A stretch of 64,000 bases of DNA from Ketobacter sp964016105 (GCA_964016105.1 CAXHEX010000001.1:593098-657097), one strand, 5' to 3'; positions 43,460-51,978 are shown, counted from the first letter of the stretch. Notes: generated by a model not told the origin, from the sequence alone. Numbers and translations: made by a program.

Positions 43460-43938
43460 GGATTCACTCCCTCCTTGTTAGAGGCGCTATCCTCAATTTT
43501 TTTGATTTTCTGTCGAACTCGAAACAGGCGAGCCAGTATTGTGCCTCTTGGGCTGTCCGTATGGGCGGCTATTTCTGCAGCACTGTAACCTTCCACGGCC
43601 CAAAGAAAGAGTACTTCCCGCTCGGATGCCGAGAGCAGAGCCATAAGCTTTGACACATGATCCTGGTCTATCAATAGCTGCTCAATGTCGTTCTCGTCTA
43701 AAAGAACCGGCTCGTGGTAATCTATGGGTTCAAACTCAACATTGTTTTTACGTCGACAATCATCGATAAATCGGTTTCTGATTACGCGCCGGGCGTAGGC
43801 CATTTCAAATTCAATGGTGCGTGGTCTCTTCAGCATCTTTTCAATGCTGTTATGCAGCAAATCCTCTGCAGCTGCAATTTCTGCAGTTAACGACAAGCAG
43901 TAATGAAAAAGAGAATTTAACTGCTCGCGGCTAAACAT
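43456..43938 (-). CDS. ECF sigma factor
   Basis: The 160-residue protein has the sigma-70 region 2 (LNSLFHYCLSLTAEIAAAEDLLHNSIEKML, then YARRVIRNRFIDDCRRK) and region 4 (ASEREVLFLWAVEGYSAAEIAAH, RGTILARLFRVRQKI). It overlaps the bufC stop region by 8 bases and the anti-sigma start by 4. It most likely drives its own operon, as ECF factors of bufferin clusters do; region 2 and 4 spacing is normal. Confidence 0.88.
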   Translation of the reverse strand: MFSREQLNSLFHYCLSLTAEIAAAEDLLHNSIEKMLKRPRTIEFEMAYARRVIRNRFIDDCRRKNNVEFEPIDYHEPVLLDENDIEQLLIDQDHVSKLMALLSASEREVLFLWAVEGYSAAEIAAHTDSPRGTILARLFRVRQKIKKIEDSASNKEGVNP

Positions 43939-44746
43939 GGCAAGAGTCCACCCGGGTCAACTCAAACCCTTTCAACCATCTACTTTGCGTAAAGTCAAAC
44001 AGCAGTTGCTGCAAAGGTGGATCCCACTCCAGCTCGACTAATTCACCCAATGGAGTGTTGCTGTGTAAATGTTGAATTAACTGAAATTCTCCCTGTTTTA
44101 TCAGGCTAACCTGAGGGTGGTATGATTTTAGGCTGGAGCGGTGGTCGTAATTCCTCATGACCACATAGTGGTAGATACCCTGTGGTCCATCTTCCTTTTT
44201 GGTAGTTACGTGGGGCTGTTGAATATGCTGGCTTAAATAGTAAGGGCTGGAATAGATTTCCAAATGGGAGCACAGTGAAAATTGCACCGCTGCCTGTGCT
44301 TTCTCAGAGAGCTTTGCCAAAGCGGTGTAGCTTTCATGGTCCATGGGGGCGTCATTTTTAGCGTAATAACTTTTTTGCTTGAGCCAATCAAGAGCGGCTA
44401 GATCAGATAAGTATTCCAGATTGAGCTGCCGGTGCAGCTGGCTGGAAACTTGTTTGATAAACCGCTGCATTTGGTGACCAAAGTTATTTAATGTTTTTTC
44501 ATGGGGTGGATGGGCCGCCATATAAAGGTGGCATAATTGCAGAAATTTTTCTTTTCCTATGCAATTAGCCAGGGTAGGGAAACTGTGATTCAGGGCATTA
44601 ATAAGCGCCTGTTTGATGTTGCCTCGATAGATATCCACTCGCTGTGGCCCTTCTTTTATTAAGCCAGAAAGTTGGGCAACGTCAATTTCACTTGCCGATG
44701 GTTTAAGTCCGGCAATCAGTTGTTTCTGCCATTGATCGAGGGTCAC
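43931..44746 (-). CDS. bufC: DUF2063 (BufC/HvfC-like) partner protein
   Basis: This 271-residue protein of the DUF2063 family begins LDQWQKQLIAGLKPSASE and holds VDIYRGNIKQALINALNHSFPTLANCIGKEKF, the family core, then a second domain from about 150. These proteins are partners of MNIO enzymes and bind the precursor peptide. It is 4 bases behind bufB. Confidence 0.88.
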   Translation of the reverse strand: MTLDQWQKQLIAGLKPSASEIDVAQLSGLIKEGPQRVDIYRGNIKQALINALNHSFPTLANCIGKEKFLQLCHLYMAAHPPHEKTLNNFGHQMQRFIKQVSSQLHRQLNLEYLSDLAALDWLKQKSYYAKNDAPMDHESYTALAKLSEKAQAAVQFSLCSHLEIYSSPYYLSQHIQQPHVTTKKEDGPQGIYHYVVMRNYDHRSSLKSYHPQVSLIKQGEFQLIQHLHSNTPLGELVELEWDPPLQQLLFDFTQSRWLKGFELTRVDSCHV

Positions 44747-44749
44747 TGG

Positions 44750-45568
44750 TTATGGCTCCCTGATGTTAAGAATTTGGTTTATTCTCTGGGCCTGCTCCAA
44801 TAGCGCCTTAAAATCGGGAAGATGGTTATCCCACTCCACCATGGCGGGGATTGGACCGGCCATATTTATGAGCCGGGTAAATAAATCCCAAACCGGCTCC
44901 GCTATGGGGCAGCCGTGGGAATCCAGCAGATAATGGGATCTATGTTCATGGCCGGCCAAATGCACCTGTTTAATACGATCCAGTGGTAATGAATTTAAAT
45001 AGTCTATGGGGTTAAAACCATGGTTATAACTGCATACGTATAGGTTGTTCAAATCCAGCAATAAATAACAATCGGCTTTTTCCAAAAGTTGTGCAATAAA
45101 ATCTGCCTCAAATAGACTGTTGTGGGGGCTCTGAATATAGCTGGAAATATTTTCCAGCAGCATGGGCTGGCCCATGTAGTCCTGTACCGCTTTCACCCGG
45201 TCCACCAAATGAGCAAGGCTCTCCTGGTTAAACGGCATGGGCAGTAGATCCGGTAATTGTACCTCTCCATCAGCGCAAAAACTGATGTGTTCTGAATACC
45301 ATTTAGCCCCAATCCCATCCATCAGTTTCCGCAGCTTCTGCAGGTAGTCCCAATCTAAAGGGGATACGCTGCCAATGGACAGGCCCACACCGTGCAGCAC
45401 TGTGGGATAGCGCTCTGCCACGGCCATGAGCAAGTCCAGATTTAGGCCACCATCAATAACAAAGTTGTCCGCCAGAACTTCAAACCACAGGCTGGTCTGC
45501 TGGCATCCCAGTATGTCTTTAAAGTGGGGGTTGCGCAGGCCAATGCCTGCGCCTTGAATCGCATCCAT
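44750..45568 (-). CDS. bufB: MNIO/DUF692 multinuclear iron oxygenase
   Basis: The start at 45568 shares one base with the precursor stop (TAATG). The 272-residue TIM-barrel enzyme shows IGLRNPHFKDIL, WFEVLADNF, HGVGLSIGS, WYSEHISF, LLLDLNNLYV and VHLAGHEH, the His/Asp/Glu metal-binding sites of MNIO proteins. MNIO enzymes modify cysteines of peptide precursors; in bufferins they make copper-binding thio-heterocycles. Confidence 0.93.
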   Translation of the reverse strand: MDAIQGAGIGLRNPHFKDILGCQQTSLWFEVLADNFVIDGGLNLDLLMAVAERYPTVLHGVGLSIGSVSPLDWDYLQKLRKLMDGIGAKWYSEHISFCADGEVQLPDLLPMPFNQESLAHLVDRVKAVQDYMGQPMLLENISSYIQSPHNSLFEADFIAQLLEKADCYLLLDLNNLYVCSYNHGFNPIDYLNSLPLDRIKQVHLAGHEHRSHYLLDSHGCPIAEPVWDLFTRLINMAGPIPAMVEWDNHLPDFKALLEQAQRINQILNIREP

Positions 45569-45864
45569 TAGGATTTTGCGGGTTTTACTTTGGCTACACT
45601 GCCGCCCACAATTTTTTCGCAAGTGCCTTGGGGGACGTACACCCATTCATGGGAAAGGTTATCTGATTTCGCTTGTCCTGCGCAGCCGTGACTGCCGTCC
45701 AGAGCACCACAGTCATTCTTTCCAGCTTTTGCAATTCCGGCACATTTTTCCCAGTTTTTGGGTTGATCTGGAACCGCGTGCAGGGCAGGAGCAGCCGCCG
45801 CCAGTACTCCCGCCAGGGCGGTGGAAAGCGCTAATTTATGGGAGGATTGCTTAGTTGGTTTCAT
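45568..45864 (-). CDS. bufA: Bufferin-type RiPP precursor (DUF2282)
   Basis: The 98-residue exported precursor has a signal peptide (about 1-30, ending ALHA) and a mature part with four cysteines, C41, C52, C61 and C82, in WEKCAGIAKAGKNDCGA, HGCAG and GTCEK. This is the DUF2282 pattern of type-1 bufferins, periplasmic copper-binding RiPPs. GGAG lies 6 bases upstream of the start. It is the first gene of the operon. Confidence 0.9.
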   Translation of the reverse strand: MKPTKQSSHKLALSTALAGVLAAAAPALHAVPDQPKNWEKCAGIAKAGKNDCGALDGSHGCAGQAKSDNLSHEWVYVPQGTCEKIVGGSVAKVKPAKS

Positions 45865-46277
45865 TTTTTGATCTCCAATAGTTGGTGGAAGGCAGTGACA
45901 ACGGGGGTGTTAATGAACTGCCCTTCGATGATAGAGACGAATGAAACCAGGGTTTGATTGCATCCCTGGGCACAAAAATTTGCAATAATGTTAATCAGGT
46001 TGACTCTGTGGGGCTGGCTTCCCTGTTATTAAGCGGCCCATAGCTGATATAGTGGCCTAAAGCTGCCTACGCTTAAGCTGAACTGGATGTTAGGTGAGGT
46101 AGTGTATTGATACGGTCAAAATAGAGCCTAATGAGGTGGGTCAGGCCTAACCCCCTGAATTGGATAGGGCCACCCCATAGTGAAACTTGCTTTTTTGGGT
46201 CTATATTTAAATGTGACTGTTTATCAATCAAAAATAGTTTATTCACCAGCTGAAGTGTTCCTAGATGAGTTGGCTAC
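45865..46277. promoter_or_regulatory. Control region between bufA and the exosortase gene
   Basis: These 413 bases contain no gene. Seen: an inverted repeat CCAGGG-N11-CCCTGG (45947-45969) about 85 bases upstream of bufA, with a candidate ECF-type -10 region (TCGTCTC, minus strand, near 45935). Further right is a nearly perfect 16-base palindrome GGGTCAGGCCTAACCC (46138-46153), one pair off. AT-rich promoter-like sequence (TATATTTAAAT) lies near 46200. I found no small exosortase substrate in any frame. Confidence 0.45.
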
Positions 46278-47957
46278 ATGTTTAAAAATTCGGTCTCAAT
46301 GGTAAAAAGCGAGGATCAGCAGCCCTCCGGGTCCTTTCGTTTCAGTGCTTATCTGATCTTGCTAGCCATAGTGGTACTAGCTGCAGAGTTATTTTTAATC
46401 AGTTATCAGTATGATGCGGCTACCTTAAGAAGAAATGATGCCATCGCTGGTTGGAAGGTTTTGTTTTCCCACCTGGGAGATCTTGCCAAGCTAACAGTTC
46501 TATTCGTTTGTGTTTGGTTGTTCATCAGCCGAGATAAGTTGAGTGGTCATTGGGCTTCAGTGCGGGACAATTTGAACCCGTCGCGCTTCTTGATCTTGAT
46601 GTTACTGCAGGTGGCGAGCTATTACGGGCTTATGGTTGTTACCGGTAAATTGTTTGGCGCTCCCTTGGAAGCCGATAAAGCGCCGGGCATGGTTTACGCT
46701 CTGTGGGTTGGCTTTGTCACACTGGTAATGGGGTTGTGGCTGTTAAGCCAAATGTCATTTGCCTTTATAAGGCAGTTTGTCAAAGAAGAAATTAAAAGCC
46801 TGGCGCTCGCGTTTGTGGCCTGTATCGTAATTTGGCTTTGCGCGATGGCCAGCCAATTGCTGTGGAACTCCATCCTGGCAGAAGAGCTGGTTGAGGGTAC
46901 TTTTTTTATCTCCACTTATCTTCTGGTTTTTGCAGGAATGAGTGATCTCATTTATGTGGAGCCTGATAAAAACATCTTGGGTTTGGGTGATTTCGTTGTT
47001 CAGATCGCTCCTTCTTGCTCAGGTTACGAAGGCATAGGTTTGGTCACCGCTTTTACCGCCATCTACCTGTTTATGCATCGTCGGGATTTTGTTTTTCCCA
47101 GAGCGTTTATTTTGTTTCCGGTTGGGGCGGTTCTTGTCTGGTTTTTGAATAGCGTGCGAATCGCTGTTTTGGTTTTGTTGGGATACTACTGGTCTCCGGA
47201 TGTGGCCGTTGGCGGCTTCCATTCCCAAGCGGGGTGGATCACTTTTATTATGACTTCCATAGCCGTGATTTGGGTCGCGGGGAAAACCAGATTGGTTCAA
47301 GACAAATCCAGTGCATCCAAGTCAACTCCCATTAGTTTGCCCATAGCCACATTGCTTCCCATGGTTGTTTGGCTAGCGGTTACATTGCTTACCAGTGCGT
47401 TTATATCTGGCTTCGATTACTTGTATCCATTAAGGGTGATCGTAGTGGGCATAGTCTTGATTCGAGTATGGCCGCTGCTACAGCTAACCCCATATCGACC
47501 CCGACTGGAGGCAGTGGCGGCTGCTCTATTTGTGGCGGTTTTTTGGGTGTTGATGCTGGGTTCCAGCCCGGAACAAAACAGCAAGTTTGTTGCAGGCCTC
47601 GATTCTATGTCACCGCTTTGGATGGGTGTCTGGCTGCTGTGCCGATTTATTGGGTCTGCGCTCATTATTCCCATCGCGGAGGAGTTAGCCTTTCGCGGCT
47701 ATATGTACAGCACCTTGGCGAAAACAGAAGTGAAAACCAGAGGAAAGTTACCCGTGGTAATCGTGGCTGCCCTGATCTCTTCCCTTGCCTTTGGATTGCT
47801 GCATGGGGCCTGGTTGGCGGGTACACTGGCAGGCTTGGTATATATGGCTGTACGCTTGAGAAGCGATCATATGGGCGATGCGATTCTGGCCCATGCGGGT
47901 ACCAATGGGCTACTTATCATTTATGCCAGTATCACCGGTGAATGGTCTGTTTTGTAA
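46278..47957 (+). CDS. xrtE: Exosortase E fused to CPBP intramembrane protease
   Basis: This 559-residue polytopic membrane protein has two catalytic parts. The exosortase domain has C247 (IAPSCSGYEG), R294 (FLNSVRIAVL) and H315 (GGFHSQAGW), the transpeptidase triad. The C-terminal CPBP/Abi-type glutamic protease has E468-E469 (AEELAFRG), H509 (GLLHG) and H539/N543 (AHAGTNG). The architecture matches the exosortase E/protease protein of VPEID-CTERM systems, which process C-terminally anchored surface proteins. No sortable protein with a VPEID-like tail is encoded in the window. No strong ribosome site is seen before the ATG. Confidence 0.92.
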   Translation: MFKNSVSMVKSEDQQPSGSFRFSAYLILLAIVVLAAELFLISYQYDAATLRRNDAIAGWKVLFSHLGDLAKLTVLFVCVWLFISRDKLSGHWASVRDNLNPSRFLILMLLQVASYYGLMVVTGKLFGAPLEADKAPGMVYALWVGFVTLVMGLWLLSQMSFAFIRQFVKEEIKSLALAFVACIVIWLCAMASQLLWNSILAEELVEGTFFISTYLLVFAGMSDLIYVEPDKNILGLGDFVVQIAPSCSGYEGIGLVTAFTAIYLFMHRRDFVFPRAFILFPVGAVLVWFLNSVRIAVLVLLGYYWSPDVAVGGFHSQAGWITFIMTSIAVIWVAGKTRLVQDKSSASKSTPISLPIATLLPMVVWLAVTLLTSAFISGFDYLYPLRVIVVGIVLIRVWPLLQLTPYRPRLEAVAAALFVAVFWVLMLGSSPEQNSKFVAGLDSMSPLWMGVWLLCRFIGSALIIPIAEELAFRGYMYSTLAKTEVKTRGKLPVVIVAALISSLAFGLLHGAWLAGTLAGLVYMAVRLRSDHMGDAILAHAGTNGLLIIYASITGEWSVL

Positions 47958-48011
47958 ACACAGCTTCCCACTGTAAGACTGCCTAAGGCCATAGGTGATT
48001 TCATCAATAGC

Positions 48012-48587
48012 GTAATCATACATATCCATGGATTTTTAAGCTCCCACAGGGCAGAACGGGTGAAGCTTTTGCAGCATTACCTATCTGAACATGGGATAGA
48101 CATGGACGTGATTTCCCCTTGTTTAAGTGAGAACCCCAAATCAGCGCTGGAAGAGTTGGAATCGTTGATACAGGAACAAGTACTTCTGGGTCGCTTTGTG
48201 TTTCTCCTTGGCCACTCTATGGGGGGATATTACGCCACCTATTTGTCTTGTAAATACCAGCTTAAAGCAGTGTTAATCAATCCTGTGGTGCGGGGTTATG
48301 AAATCATGTGCGAGTTCTTTGGTGAAGGTTATAATCCCCACACTGGTCGTCAATATACCATTACTGAGGACGATATTGCTTTCCTGGTTAGTATAAACCA
48401 GGACAAGATATCCCATCCAAACCTCATTTATGTGTTGCAAGAGAAAGGCGATGAAATAGTGGATCCTCAAGAGATAATTGAGTATTACGGAGAATGTCGC
48501 CTTTTTCTGGAAGATGGCGGCTGCCATGACTTTGAGCATTTCGATAAGTACGTGGCTATAATCGTCGCTTTCTTCCTAGCAGGCTAA
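48012..48587 (+). CDS. YqiA-like alpha/beta hydrolase without a standard start codon
   Basis: The frame downstream of GTG 48060 codes a YqiA/UPF0227 esterase (GHSMGG nucleophile elbow, HDFEHFDKY as His site). The same frame upstream codes VIIHIHGFLSSHRAER, which supplies the strand and HGF oxyanion segment found at the start of YqiA. There is no ATG, GTG or TTG between the stop at 47955-47957 and 48060. The real start is therefore a rare codon (ATA, ATC or CTG), or the ATG was lost. The left end given is approximate. About 191 codons match the family length. Confidence 0.65.
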   Translation, partial: VIIHIHGFLSSHRAERVKLLQHYLSEHGIDMDVISPCLSENPKSALEELESLIQEQVLLGRFVFLLGHSMGGYYATYLSCKYQLKAVLINPVVRGYEIMCEFFGEGYNPHTGRQYTITEDDIAFLVSINQDKISHPNLIYVLQEKGDEIVDPQEIIEYYGECRLFLEDGGCHDFEHFDKYVAIIVAFFLAG

Positions 48588-48628
48588 TTTGCATAATATT
48601 GCGCCAGTTAACCTGACAGGACACTGTT

Positions 48629-49474
48629 ATGCCAATTTATAAATGCCCTCTATGCTCTGAATCACTCACCTTAGAGCAGCGATCTTATTTATGTGAAAAC
48701 AAACATTGTTTTGATATCGCAAAAGAGGGTTATGTAAATTTACTTCCCGTACAGAGTAAAAAAAGTAAAAATCCTGGAGACAGTAAGGCCATGCTGGTGA
48801 GCCGGCAGCAGTTTTTACGTCAGGGATACTATGATTTTCTGGTGCGTGACATTGCTGACTTGATTCGTCAGCATGGGGCTACCCGTGGCAAGGTTGATCT
48901 GCTGGATATGGGGTGTGGAGAAGGCTACTACAGCGAACAACTGGCGGAGGATAATCAGCAGCTTAACATTACGGCGGTGGATATTGCTAAAGAAGCGGCC
49001 CGAATGACCGCAAAAAGGAAGGCAGCCAATCAAGTGTCAGTGGCCAATACCTTCGACTTGCCTTTTTTCGATCAAAGTTTTGATTACGCACTTTCTGTGT
49101 TCTCACCTCTATCCGGTAAGGAAACTGCCCGTATATTGAAGCCAGGGGGAGTGTTGCTGGTGGTTGGGCCGGGAGAAAATCATTTGCGTGGCCTTGTGGA
49201 GCATATTTACAAACAGCCAATGGGTCACAAAGGTAATCCGCAAGCCCTGGATGATACTGATAGCTTGGCTTGTCTTGAACAAAAAGCCTTGGTGGATGAC
49301 ATTGTGGTGAGTGGTGATCATATCCAGGATCTGTTAGCCATGACGCCCTACTACTGGCAGTGTACTCCTGAACAGCAAGCTGCCCTGGGGGCCATGGCGG
49401 AAATCAAAACGTGTTTGGAATTCAGCATCTCCATTTACCGAAATATTTCACCACCAATAAATCAAACCGTTTGA
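48629..49474 (+). CDS. rlmA: 23S rRNA (guanine-N1)-methyltransferase RlmA
   Basis: RlmA methylates G745 of 23S rRNA. The 281 residues have an N-terminal zinc site with C6, C9, C22 and H26 (YKCPLC, CENKHCFD) followed by AKEGYVNLL, the SAM-binding DLLDMGCGEGYYS and FDYALSVFSP. The 3' end overlaps the convergent WD40 gene by 27 bases. Confidence 0.93.
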   Translation: MPIYKCPLCSESLTLEQRSYLCENKHCFDIAKEGYVNLLPVQSKKSKNPGDSKAMLVSRQQFLRQGYYDFLVRDIADLIRQHGATRGKVDLLDMGCGEGYYSEQLAEDNQQLNITAVDIAKEAARMTAKRKAANQVSVANTFDLPFFDQSFDYALSVFSPLSGKETARILKPGGVLLVVGPGENHLRGLVEHIYKQPMGHKGNPQALDDTDSLACLEQKALVDDIVVSGDHIQDLLAMTPYYWQCTPEQQAALGAMAEIKTCLEFSISIYRNISPPINQTV

Positions 49475-50395
49475 GAATGCACTGATTACCTGACCTGATT
49501 TTTTGCCAAAGGTAAGATCAGTGATCACCAGGCCGGAAGGACGCCAGAAAAAAGGCGCGTCGGCACGCCATTCTTTCTTGTTGTTCCCGCTTTTAACGTT
49601 CCATAATACGATGCGACGAGCGGTGAAACCGGTGAGAAGTTGCTTATTGTCTTGGGAGAATCGGGCCCGGGTAATCGTGGTGCGATGGTGGCCAATTTCA
49701 GAAACCTGTTTACCGGTTTTGGTTTCCCATATTTTGCCTTTGCCATAATAAAGGCTTCCGAAGGCCAGCTTGCCATCGTTGCTGATGGCCACAGAGCTCA
49801 CGTCATCTCCCAGTTGATAAGCAAAGGTTTCCTTGCCTTCAGGCAGGTCCCATACCCGTACAATGCCGTCTTCGCCTCCGGTGATGCCCACCAGGCCATC
49901 TGCGCTGATACCCACGGAGTTGATATCACCGGAATGATTTAACTTAGAAAGGATTGACCCGGTGGCGGTGTCAATATACATGGCTTGGTAATTTTCTTGT
50001 CCAACCAGGGCGTAGCGTCCGTTATCAGAAAGCGCCATTGCCAGAACGCCGCCCTCAGCGGGCCAAAAGCCTGCGGCGCGGCCTGTGGCCACTTCCCACA
50101 TAACAAAGCGTTTTGATTCCGCGGTAAGAGCGAATTGGCTGTCGGTGGAAAAGGCGGTAGCAACGATTTTGGAATAGGAGCCTTGGGCGTGATTCCAATT
50201 ATAAAGGCGTTCGCCTTTCTTCAGATTCCACAAGCTGCCGCCGTGGAGGATAGACCCCACAAGCGCGAATTGACCGTCGGGGCTAAGTGAAACACTGTAC
50301 GCCCCCTGGGCCGTGGTTTCCAATTGTTTGCTGGGCTTGTCTCCACAACCCAGTAACATTGAAACCATCAAAATCAAAACAATAGAAATTCTCAT
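49448..50395 (-). CDS. WD40/YVTN-like beta-propeller lipoprotein
   Basis: The 315-residue protein has a lipobox LLGC (C17) and a beta-propeller built of repeats such as VSLSPDGQFALVGS, VGISADGLVGITGGEDGIVRVWDLPEGK and ARFSQDNKQLLTG-(11)-LWNVKSG. The propeller likely binds proteins in the periplasm. There are no enzymatic residues. It converges on rlmA with overlap and is upstream of no other gene on its strand. Confidence 0.85.
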   Translation of the reverse strand: MRISIVLILMVSMLLGCGDKPSKQLETTAQGAYSVSLSPDGQFALVGSILHGGSLWNLKKGERLYNWNHAQGSYSKIVATAFSTDSQFALTAESKRFVMWEVATGRAAGFWPAEGGVLAMALSDNGRYALVGQENYQAMYIDTATGSILSKLNHSGDINSVGISADGLVGITGGEDGIVRVWDLPEGKETFAYQLGDDVSSVAISNDGKLAFGSLYYGKGKIWETKTGKQVSEIGHHRTTITRARFSQDNKQLLTGFTARRIVLWNVKSGNNKKEWRADAPFFWRPSGLVITDLTFGKKSGQVISAFSNGLIYWW

Positions 50396-50462
50396 GATAC
50401 AAAACAGTTTAGCTAACTGCGTGGGAATGAGAAGGAAATAGAAATGAAAAGTGAATCAGTGT

Positions 50463-50486
50463 GCGGGCCGGCGACAGCAGGCCCGC
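50463..50486 (-). terminator. GC-rich hairpin behind algQ
   Basis: GCGGGCC (50463-50469) pairs with GGCCCGC (50480-50486), 13 bases after the algQ stop. There is no immediate U-run, so it is a hairpin of possible terminator role. Confidence 0.45.
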
Positions 50487-50498
50487 TACGGGGGAATA

Positions 50499-50975
50499 TT
50501 AGGCTACCTTGTCAGCGTGACAGGTATGCAGTTGATCGATCAGCATATCTTCAAGTTCAAACCGCTCAACCATTTTCATGCCCAGTTTATTCAGGTGCTT
50601 AGACAATCTGTCCATATCGGCCTGTTCCAACTCGGTGTCAGAGTATCGATCGTTAAACTCCAGTGCCATCTCAGTGGATTCTTGAATCCGTGGCAGCAGC
50701 TTATCGATGGTGGCCTGGTAGTTGTCCTGGAAGCATTCCGCCTCCTTGATCAGTTGTTGATACACTTCAAAGTGTCCCGCAGACACGTAGTCGATGAGCA
50801 CTTCGCAGAGTGCATGCACCCTAACCTGGATGGGGGTATCTTTTTGTGCAAAAACTTTGAGGCCATCCACCTTACAGTAAATTAAGATGAGTTCTTGTCG
50901 ATCTTTCAACCAGCGGGAGACTATGCGATCTACGTTGCCCCAGTGCTCGGTCGGATTAATTGCTTCGGTCAGCAT
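50499..50975 (-). CDS. algQ: Anti-sigma-70 regulator Rsd/AlgQ
   Basis: The start 50975 has AAGGA upstream (a frame to 51050 is rejected). The 158 residues, the same length as Rsd, are helical (HWGNVDRIVSRWLKDRQELILIYCKVDGL, then ALCEVLIDYVSAGHFEVYQQL). Rsd/AlgQ binds region 4 of the housekeeping sigma factor in stationary phase; in Pseudomonas AlgQ also affects alginate. The pair with dsbB on the same strand is the Pseudomonas order. Confidence 0.9.
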   Translation of the reverse strand: MLTEAINPTEHWGNVDRIVSRWLKDRQELILIYCKVDGLKVFAQKDTPIQVRVHALCEVLIDYVSAGHFEVYQQLIKEAECFQDNYQATIDKLLPRIQESTEMALEFNDRYSDTELEQADMDRLSKHLNKLGMKMVERFELEDMLIDQLHTCHADKVA

Positions 50976-51368
50976 GGTTCTATCCTTTCCATTCGAATTT
51001 GTTGGTAGTGGGTGTGCGCCCCAGAGGCGCGATCTTACCGTCTTACTCAACGAAACGATGTGTACCGTCTCTTAATTTTAATTTGCTTAAAAGCACAACT
51101 TTAAATTGTGGTGGGCGTTGTTGCCGACGCCCTGGCACCTTTTTATGGAACACTTTTTTCGGCGCGTACAATTGAGAGTATTGAAAATTGGGAAAGTGAG
51201 CAAGGCTGGGAAGAGCAGCTTTTTAACCGCATTTGCATTGACAAACCGGCGTTCTTTAGCAGGTTGCTACTTTACGCCTTATTCGAGCTGCTATTGCTAT
51301 GATCTGAATTCTTTTTATGACAACTTGATCTAAAAATAGAATAGGGAAATCGTTTGCAAAACCGTCGC
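50976..51368. promoter_or_regulatory. algQ-dsbB intergenic region with one doubtful small frame
   Basis: These 393 bases hold the algQ promoter region. One rightward frame (51108-51302, GTG start, 64 codons, acidic with a hydrophobic end) has fair composition but no ribosome site. A weak hairpin AAAACCGT/ACGGGTTTT lies at 51357-51376, at the end of dsbB. I do not call a gene here with confidence. Confidence 0.3.
51108..51302 (+). CDS. Doubtful 64-codon frame
   Basis: This is a GTG-started frame in the algQ-dsbB gap. It reads as acidic (IESIENWESEQGWEEQLF) followed by a hydrophobic end (FFSRLLLYALFELLLL). No ribosome site or family is recognised. It may be a decayed gene or chance. Confidence 0.2.
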   Translation: MVGVVADALAPFYGTLFSARTIESIENWESEQGWEEQLFNRICIDKPAFFSRLLLYALFELLLL

Positions 51369-51869
51369 TTACGGGTTTTTTCGTAACATTTGTATTAGAG
51401 ATAATACTGCAAAACCTATAAAAACCAATAGGGTTTGCGCGGGTATGGAAAGGCCCATAAAGCTCCATTGAATCTCGGCACATTCTCCAGCGCTGTTGAA
51501 AATGGTACGAATGGTTTCTCCGATAGGAAATGTTTCCAGCATGTATTCCAGGCCTGGGCTACACTCGGGAACCTGATCTTCCGGTAAGCTCTGTAACCAG
51601 AGGTGACGCCAGCAGACCGCGATGCCCAAACTGGAAAACAGCAGTGCCGCAGCCGCGTATAGGCGTCTGCCCAGTTTTTTAGGGTTGTGTATCAAAGCAA
51701 GTAAAAAAGCGGTGCCAATGGCTAACACAATGCCGCGATCAATCAGGCATAGTGGGCAGGCCTCAAGGCCCAGATGTTTTTGCAGGTAGAAATAGGCAAA
51801 TGCCAATGAAGCTAAACAGCCAAAAACGCCGGCGGCGTTTAAAAATCGATAGGGTGGTAATGTCATCAC
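51369..51869 (-). CDS. dsbB: Disulfide bond formation protein DsbB
   Basis: DsbB reoxidises DsbA and passes electrons to quinone in the inner membrane. The 166 residues have four spans and the two cysteine pairs C38/C41 (ACPLCLIDRG) and C103/C130 (VPECSPGLEYM, AGECAEIQW). The place next to algQ is that of DsbH in Pseudomonas. Confidence 0.95.
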   Translation of the reverse strand: MMTLPPYRFLNAAGVFGCLASLAFAYFYLQKHLGLEACPLCLIDRGIVLAIGTAFLLALIHNPKKLGRRLYAAAALLFSSLGIAVCWRHLWLQSLPEDQVPECSPGLEYMLETFPIGETIRTIFNSAGECAEIQWSFMGLSIPAQTLLVFIGFAVLSLIQMLRKNP

Positions 51870-51948
51870 AGCGCTCTTAGGGGTGACTTGTCCGGCACCG
51901 ATTATAAAGCTAATCGATCAAATTGCGATGACTTTGACCTTGAGCCAG

Positions 51949-51962
51949 GGGGAAGATTCCCC
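51949..51962. repeat. 14-base palindrome GGGGAAGATTCCCC
   Basis: GGGGAA and TTCCCC flank GA at 51949-51962, between the dsbB start and the rmf stop. It could be an operator for dsbB or form a tight hairpin behind rmf. Confidence 0.45.
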
Positions 51963-51978
51963 GTTTTGTGGCCCGCTT

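Noticed and set aside
45865..46277. A small VPEID-CTERM substrate before the exosortase gene
   Set aside because: No frame with a short motif, a span and a basic end was found.
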